Source of the DNA: Flavobacterium anhuiense | Lineage (GTDB): Bacteria; Bacteroidota; Bacteroidia; Flavobacteriales; Flavobacteriaceae | Length of the DNA stretch: 64,000 nt | Reading direction: 5' to 3' | NCBI RefSeq assembly: GCF_004151235.1 | Contig: NZ_JUIV01000022.1 | Location: forward strand, 1-64,000 | Shown here: positions 59,607-64,000 of the stretch, piece by piece | Position numbering within the stretch: the stretch's first letter is position 1 | How the letters are laid out: each line of letters starts with the position of its first letter | Translations under genes and position numbers: made by a program | Notes under the pieces: generated by a model | Told to the model about the DNA's origin: nothing | The model's database searches: none | What the model saw: only the letters and a program-made list of their open reading frames with translations

Positions 59607-61373
59607 ATGATTAAAGAAGAAAAAGTTCCTTTTGAAACAGTGGTATTTTCTGGCATTACATTCAAAGTAATTAACCGACATGAAGCGCATAATATCATTG
59701 GAGATCTTACCGATTTCAAGAATCAGAAAATCTACAATGTTTTTGAAGACACTTGGCGTTTTCCCGATTATGAAGAGAATCCCATATTTCTATTAGCTGA
59801 AGACGACGTAGAAATGGATTTATTTGAGATGGATTTCAGTACCAAAGAACATCCCGATATTTTCATTTTAGGTTTTATTTTTAAAGGAAATCTAACGGTT
59901 GCCAAGCTTATCAGCTCTTTTGATACTGATAATTCTCCTGCTTTAATCGTTTTAGGAAAAACCACAACTGTAAATATTAATTTGTTCGGAAGCGTTCATT
60001 ATTTGGGTGGCGGTCTGCAATGCGACACACTTGCTGGAGAATACAATCACGGTGAACTTTTTGTAAAAGGAGATCTTACGGCGTGGCTGGTTTATAGTGA
60101 TGATATGCTATTTCATTTTGAGCGTTTTACAGATGTTCAGGCAATTATCAGTGCCAACAGACCTGACATTCTAATTTGCAGCAATGTTCAAGATACTGAC
60201 GGATCTATCATAACTGTTGAAAATTATCTTCCTTCAACGCATAAATTATCTGATATTGTAGAAGATTCTTTTGTCGAAAATACAGATTATAACGAAGAAA
60301 TATTAGGCAATAATTATTTAGATGTTTTTAAAGAAGGTCTTTCAATTTTAGATTACGACAAAAAGGACAAATATATGTATGCTGATTTCCGAAATCAGTT
60401 TATTAATATGGTCGAAGTTCTGTCTGAAACTGAAGAACAGAAAGAAAACGGAAAAATCGTTAGACATATCTCAGGAACAACTTATTTGTTTATTCCGTTT
60501 GATTATGAAGGAAAAAAATACAGCCAGATTTCTGAAGAAATTTCGAATGGTTTTGGCATCAGAATGCGCGCTTTATGGTGTCATGAAGACCAAGAAATTA
60601 TGCTTATTTTGGAATATCTTGACGAAAACGGAGATCCAAAATACCAATGGATGAATGACGAAAATGCTCCAGGAATTGAACTTTTCTGTGTAAAAAATGC
60701 TGTCATGAGAACTTTTGAAATATTGACAGCTGAAGTTGTTGAGGATAACGACGAAGAAGATGAAACAGAATTTTCGGATTACAATAATAGATTTTCATTG
60801 GAAGAATATGCTTCTCAGTTTGGCAATTATAAACTACCAGAAGATTTAGTAAAGCTATTTGATTTTGAGCAGAAATATGGCGTAGAAACGTATTCAGAAT
60901 GTTTTGGGCTTACCATAACTGATGATAAAACGGGTATAAAAACTTGGTCTGAAGAGGAAGAATTCTATAACAGCTTTATCGAATTTGCAGGCGCAAACGG
61001 TTCAGGAAGCTCTTATGCCTATTGGATTGTTGATAAAGATTTGAATAATTGCCCAATTGTTGTTTTTGGAGATGAAGGCGGAGTTCACATCGTAGCAGAA
61101 AACACTCAAAAACTGATTCAGCTTCTAACATTGGATACCGAAATTTCTGTTGATTTTGATAAAGCTTATTTTTATCAAGACGAAGAATATTACGAAGAAA
61201 GTGAAAATAAGGAGGAGTTTCGCGAATGGGTGAAAGAAGAGTTTAATTTGGATGCAATAGATTCTAACGAAGAAGCAGATGAAATTGTAGAAGAAGCACA
61301 GACAAAATATAAACAAAAGTTTAACGACTTTTTAGTAAAGTTTGGCATTGAAATTAGCGAGGAAGATGAATAG
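59607..61373 (+). CDS. Large acidic protein with polymer-forming-like repeats and SMI1/KNR4-like C-terminus
   Basis: A 588-aa soluble, very acidic protein; start placed at MIKEEKVPFE (59607). Residues ~90-190 contain regular short strands (IFKGNLTVAKLIS, ALIVLGKTTTVNINLFGSVHYLGGGLQCDTLAGEYNHGELFVKGDLTAW), suggesting a beta-helix like bactofilin or acyltransferase repeats. The C-terminal part (YKLPEDLVKLFDFEQKYGVETYSECFGL, YAYWIVDKDLNNCPIVVFGDEGGVHIVAEN) resembles SMI1/KNR4 (SUKH) domains, which often act as immunity proteins. Such beta-helix plus SUKH-like combinations occur in polymorphic-toxin immunity loci, but no toxin gene is adjacent. Confidence 0.6.
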   Translation: MIKEEKVPFETVVFSGITFKVINRHEAHNIIGDLTDFKNQKIYNVFEDTWRFPDYEENPIFLLAEDDVEMDLFEMDFSTKEHPDIFILGFIFKGNLTVAKLISSFDTDNSPALIVLGKTTTVNINLFGSVHYLGGGLQCDTLAGEYNHGELFVKGDLTAWLVYSDDMLFHFERFTDVQAIISANRPDILICSNVQDTDGSIITVENYLPSTHKLSDIVEDSFVENTDYNEEILGNNYLDVFKEGLSILDYDKKDKYMYADFRNQFINMVEVLSETEEQKENGKIVRHISGTTYLFIPFDYEGKKYSQISEEISNGFGIRMRALWCHEDQEIMLILEYLDENGDPKYQWMNDENAPGIELFCVKNAVMRTFEILTAEVVEDNDEEDETEFSDYNNRFSLEEYASQFGNYKLPEDLVKLFDFEQKYGVETYSECFGLTITDDKTGIKTWSEEEEFYNSFIEFAGANGSGSSYAYWIVDKDLNNCPIVVFGDEGGVHIVAENTQKLIQLLTLDTEISVDFDKAYFYQDEEYYEESENKEEFREWVKEEFNLDAIDSNEEADEIVEEAQTKYKQKFNDFLVKFGIEISEEDE

Positions 61374-61405
61374 TGTTTTTTATCTTTGAAAAAAAAATTA
61401 AAAGA

Positions 61406-61945
61406 ATGAAAACACATTTAGCACTTTTACGCGGAATCAACGTTTCTGGGCATAATATGATGAAAATGGAAGCTTTGAAAGCAATGTTGGAGAATCTTGG
61501 CTTTCAAAATGTACGAACGTATTTGCAATCTGGAAATGTTTTTGTGGATAGCGAAGAAGAAGCTTCAAAAGTTGGTTTTATGATTAAACAGGAAATCTTT
61601 AAAGTTTTCGGTCATGAAGTTCCTGTAGTGATGATTACCAAAGAAAACTTGGAATTGTGTTTTGCCAATAATCCGTTCTTAAAAGAAAAAGACATTGATA
61701 TGAAAAAACTTTATGTTGCTTTTGTTTCAATGAATTTGAAAAAGGAAAGTATAAACGATTTAAAAATAAGTCAATTCAAGCCAGACGAAGCCAGCATTGA
61801 TGAAAATAGAATTTTTATTAAATATGCCGTCGGTGCTGGAAAAACCCGTTTTGACCAAAAATATATCGAGAAAAAACTAAACGTAACAGCAACAATTCGT
61901 AACTGGAATACGGTTACGAACTTGCTTAAAATGTATAATGAATAA
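61406..61945 (+). CDS. DUF1697 protein
   Basis: A 179-aa cytoplasmic protein of DUF1697; start placed at MKTHLALLRGINVSG (61406), the standard opening of the family. Other conserved segments are YLQSGNVFVDS, PVVMITKENLELCFANNPF, KLYVAFVS, FIKYAVGAGKTRF and ATIRNWNTVTNLLKM. No activity is known. Its stop overlaps the start of the next gene by one base (TAATG). Confidence 0.92.
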   Translation: MKTHLALLRGINVSGHNMMKMEALKAMLENLGFQNVRTYLQSGNVFVDSEEEASKVGFMIKQEIFKVFGHEVPVVMITKENLELCFANNPFLKEKDIDMKKLYVAFVSMNLKKESINDLKISQFKPDEASIDENRIFIKYAVGAGKTRFDQKYIEKKLNVTATIRNWNTVTNLLKMYNE

Positions 61946-62340
61946 TGAAAAAATATTTTTTTATAATGTTCCTTTTGGGACTAAGCTCAGTAGCTCTGGC
62001 TCAAACCTCAAAAGCGACTTCAGAAGATTTTAATGAGTTTTTTAAGAAATTCAATTCAGATTCTAAATTTCAAATTAGTAGAGTTATTTTTCCTTTAAAA
62101 TACAAAGCAAACAACGAAGATTTTGAATTGTTGGATTATACAATGACAAAGGAAAAATATAAGGTGCTGCATCTCAATAATAAGGCTGACGAGAAATATT
62201 TAAAACGTACATTATCAGTAAAGAAAAGCAAAGCCACTCTTGAAGAGCGTGGACTAGATAGCGGAATTTATATTGACTATATTTTTGAATTAAAAGATAA
62301 CAAATGGTTCCTGAAAACTTTTGTCGATCAATCGACTTAA
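61945..62340 (+). CDS. Small exported protein, DUF4348-like
   Basis: A 131-aa exported protein with signal peptide ending ALAQ (about residue 20). The mature start FNEFFKKFNSDSKFQISRVIFPLKYKA resembles DUF4348 (an FxxFxxxFxxDxxFQxxRIxFP pattern); later strands LLDYTMTKEKYKVL and KDNKWFLKTFVDQST fit a single small beta-rich fold. Coupled to the DUF1697 gene by a 1-bp overlap. Function unknown. Confidence 0.7.
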   Translation: MKKYFFIMFLLGLSSVALAQTSKATSEDFNEFFKKFNSDSKFQISRVIFPLKYKANNEDFELLDYTMTKEKYKVLHLNNKADEKYLKRTLSVKKSKATLEERGLDSGIYIDYIFELKDNKWFLKTFVDQST

Positions 62341-62342
62341 AG

Positions 62343-62846
62343 TTAATCTCTAATCCATTTTTGCATAGCTGGAAAAGGCATTTTTTGTTCTTTTTCAGCT
62401 TTTTCTTTTCCAAGACACATTCCCATCCATTCCAAAAGAGGCAATCCCATGTAATTTTCTGAAGTAAAATTTGTAATGAACCATTCAGAATTACCTTTAT
62501 AGCCGTTCGGATGAAATACAAAATCAGGTGAAAGCTTTAAATGGTTTAAAGCTGCATAAGACCATAAAATCGCCGCAATTTCGTCGCCTTGAGTTGGCCA
62601 ATCTTTAGAGATTTCTACGGTTCCGACTAGTTTTCTTTCAGATGGAATCGTTACAGCAAGATGCCCGGCTTCATGCAGAATATCACCAGGATATAATAAT
62701 TTATTGTAATCGATATAAATGCAGTCAGGACCTAAATCCAATCCTGGCAAAAAAGTTTCTCCAAGCTCTTTTTCGATAATATCAATTCCGATTTCCCTCA
62801 AAAAGAATATTACTTTTTTTACTTCCTCATTTTCTTTTAAATCCAT
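62343..62846 (-). CDS. Hypothetical protein with HEAGH zinc-peptidase-like motif
   Basis: A 167-aa soluble protein. The motif GDILHEAGH (His58, Glu59, His62) is the HExxH pattern of zinc metallopeptidases, preceded by a strand (CIYIDYNKLLYP) as in ImmA/IrrE-type domains. The remainder (GDEIAAILWSYAAL, then GNSEWFITNFTSENYMGLPLLEWMGM) is helical with conserved-looking aromatics. A third metal ligand was not identified (Asp/Glu in QGDEIAAI is possible). It lies 1 bp after the gene at 62848 in the same direction. Peptidase activity is inferred only from the motif. Confidence 0.6.
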   Translation of the reverse strand: MDLKENEEVKKVIFFLREIGIDIIEKELGETFLPGLDLGPDCIYIDYNKLLYPGDILHEAGHLAVTIPSERKLVGTVEISKDWPTQGDEIAAILWSYAALNHLKLSPDFVFHPNGYKGNSEWFITNFTSENYMGLPLLEWMGMCLGKEKAEKEQKMPFPAMQKWIRD

Positions 62847-62847
62847 G

Positions 62848-63228
62848 TCAGTTTGTTTTTAAAATGTTTTTCTTGATGTAAATAGTATCTGCACTATGAA
62901 AAGCTCCTTTTTTCATTCCACCGCCAAAAGGCTGCATAAATTGAATGTTTTGAGGTTCGTAACCTTCTTTTTGTATAGGTTCATTTACAGACAAAGTAGG
63001 CGCTTCAAAGCCCAAAAAAGTAAATTGGTGATAGCGTTTTTCTTTTAATGAAAAAGAACCGTTTGACTGGGTTAAAGTCTCGCCAACTTTACAATTTTCA
63101 ATAGGCTGTTTCGTTTCGGCATCATAAATGTATCCCGTTATTTGAGGTCTCTTGCATCTGCTGACCAAACAGCTTTGAAGAGAAAAAGAAACAAGGATAA
63201 GAAAAACTAATTTAAAGAAAAATTTCAT
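62848..63228 (-). CDS. Small lipoprotein with carboxypeptidase-regulatory-like domain
   Basis: A 126-aa exported lipoprotein (lipobox SLQSC, Cys about residue 19). The part ITGYIYDAETKQPIENCKVGETLTQSNGSFSLKEKR is a CarboxypepD_reg-like beta-sandwich fragment common in Bacteroidota envelope proteins. A Gly-rich loop (QPFGGGMKKG) precedes the last strand. It stands between an ATP-pyrophosphatase-type gene and the HEAGH protein gene with no gaps, so the three form an operon. Function unknown. Confidence 0.7.
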   Translation of the reverse strand: MKFFFKLVFLILVSFSLQSCLVSRCKRPQITGYIYDAETKQPIENCKVGETLTQSNGSFSLKEKRYHQFTFLGFEAPTLSVNEPIQKEGYEPQNIQFMQPFGGGMKKGAFHSADTIYIKKNILKTN

Positions 63229-63999
63229 TTATTTTTTAATTAAATCACAATACCAAAAACCAAAATCGAAGGCAGTTTCATCATTTGTATCGCAAGCTGT
63301 ATTGGACGAATCTTGTTTTTCTGGTTTTTCATATTTTCTATAAACAATTTCTCCAATTTCAAAATCAATAGGTTTAGAGAATATTGGTCCATCAAAAGTA
63401 AAAGTATGAAATTCGCCATTTTCACCGCAGACATCAACGTTTTCTGGCAAATCATTTATAAAATCTTGGTCGATAATTCTGCCTACAAAACTTTTATCGA
63501 GATATTTTTCGTTTACACAAACCACAATTGTTTTGAAACCCAATGAAATAAATTCTTGAATTAGATTCTGTGTTGGTATTTTCCAAATCGGAAAAACACC
63601 TGTTAATCCGATTTTTGCCAATTGATTTTCGCGGTACTGACGCAAATCTTCCAAAAAAATATCTCCAAAAATAGAATGCGTTATGCCTTTTTGCTTTAGT
63701 TCAGTTAACGTTTCAGTCATCACTTTTTCGTAAACTTCCATTGTCGGCATTTCGGGTACTTCTAGAATTTTTAACGGAATTCCGATGCTCTGCGCTTGTT
63801 CGTGCAGTAATTCAACACGAATTCCGTGCATAGAAATACGCTGATATTGCTGGTTTACGCTTGTCAATAAACATTCGATTTTAAAATCAGTATTTTGGAG
63901 TGTTTTGTATAAAGCGAGAGCAGAATCTTTTCCGCTGCTCCAGTTAAATAAGGCTTTTTGAGGTTCAGACACGATTTGGCATTTTAATACTGTAAACAT
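63229..63999 (-). CDS. Dph6-related ATP pyrophosphatase (diphthine--ammonia ligase-like)
   Basis: A protein of at least 256 aa; the first ATG is at the window edge, so a few residues may be missing. The PP-loop motif WSSGKDSALALY near the start is diagnostic of adenylating N-type ATP pyrophosphatases. The rest follows the Dph6/MJ0570 pattern: HGIRVELLHEQAQSIGIPLKILEVP, FGDIFLEDLRQYRENQLAKIGL and GENGEFHTFTFDGPIF. Bacteria lack diphthamide, so the substrate of bacterial members is unknown. First gene of a three-gene operon reading leftwards. Confidence 0.88.
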   Translation of the reverse strand: MFTVLKCQIVSEPQKALFNWSSGKDSALALYKTLQNTDFKIECLLTSVNQQYQRISMHGIRVELLHEQAQSIGIPLKILEVPEMPTMEVYEKVMTETLTELKQKGITHSIFGDIFLEDLRQYRENQLAKIGLTGVFPIWKIPTQNLIQEFISLGFKTIVVCVNEKYLDKSFVGRIIDQDFINDLPENVDVCGENGEFHTFTFDGPIFSKPIDFEIGEIVYRKYEKPEKQDSSNTACDTNDETAFDFGFWYCDLIKK

Positions 64000-64000
64000 A

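Overview
The window looks like a Flavobacterium-type chromosome (Bacteroidota, Flavobacteriaceae). The signs are AT-rich spacers, Bacteroidota-style promoters (TTG about 20 bases before TAnnTTTG), and many lineage-typical families (GH97, DUF3570/DUF4266, DUF2490, truncated-globin-like lipoproteins, HAE1-type RND efflux). All identifications come from reading the sequence; no database search was run.

Layout. (1) 1-3334: end of a carbohydrate locus, with a partial GH97 glycosidase, a GH31 enzyme with alpha-xylosidase-like motifs and an L-rhamnose/L-fucose mutarotase. (2) About 3.5-34.0 kb: an accessory region bounded on the right by tRNA-Arg(ACG) (34014-34090, minus). The tRNA's 3' tip and its terminator hairpin recur upstream at 3.96, 14.07, 24.27, 26.17, 27.86 and 28.34 kb. 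A related copy with a different terminator lies at 5.82 kb, and a decayed one at 28.63 kb. On the side towards the tRNA each copy is joined to the same 130-290 bp block, so the region reads as a row of modules: an S41 peptidase; a thioredoxin/ApbE/DUF4266/DUF3570 operon with iron and haem genes (VIT transporter, cytochrome, globin-like lipoprotein, hemA); a complete C39-peptidase ABC secretion system with a double-glycine precursor; a Crp-type regulator with an AhpD-like protein; two small secreted proteins; a nearly empty module; and an alkylsulfatase with outer-membrane proteins. No integrase is visible. (3) 34.2-64.0 kb: ordinary chromosome. It carries apt, a NarL-type two-component operon, an endolysin-like muramidase, pheT, an aldehyde/alcohol dehydrogenase cluster with an AraC regulator, a bestrophin, an RND efflux operon, a PAS/dead-kinase cluster, recG and several hypothetical genes.

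The two most interesting things are the tRNA-derived module array and the bacteriocin-like system at 14.6-23.0 kb. In that system a nucleotidyltransferase is translationally coupled to the peptidase-exporter and HlyD. On the opposite strand lie a 230-aa glycine-rich precursor, a probable immunity protein, a TolC-type channel and an overlapping acetyltransferase.
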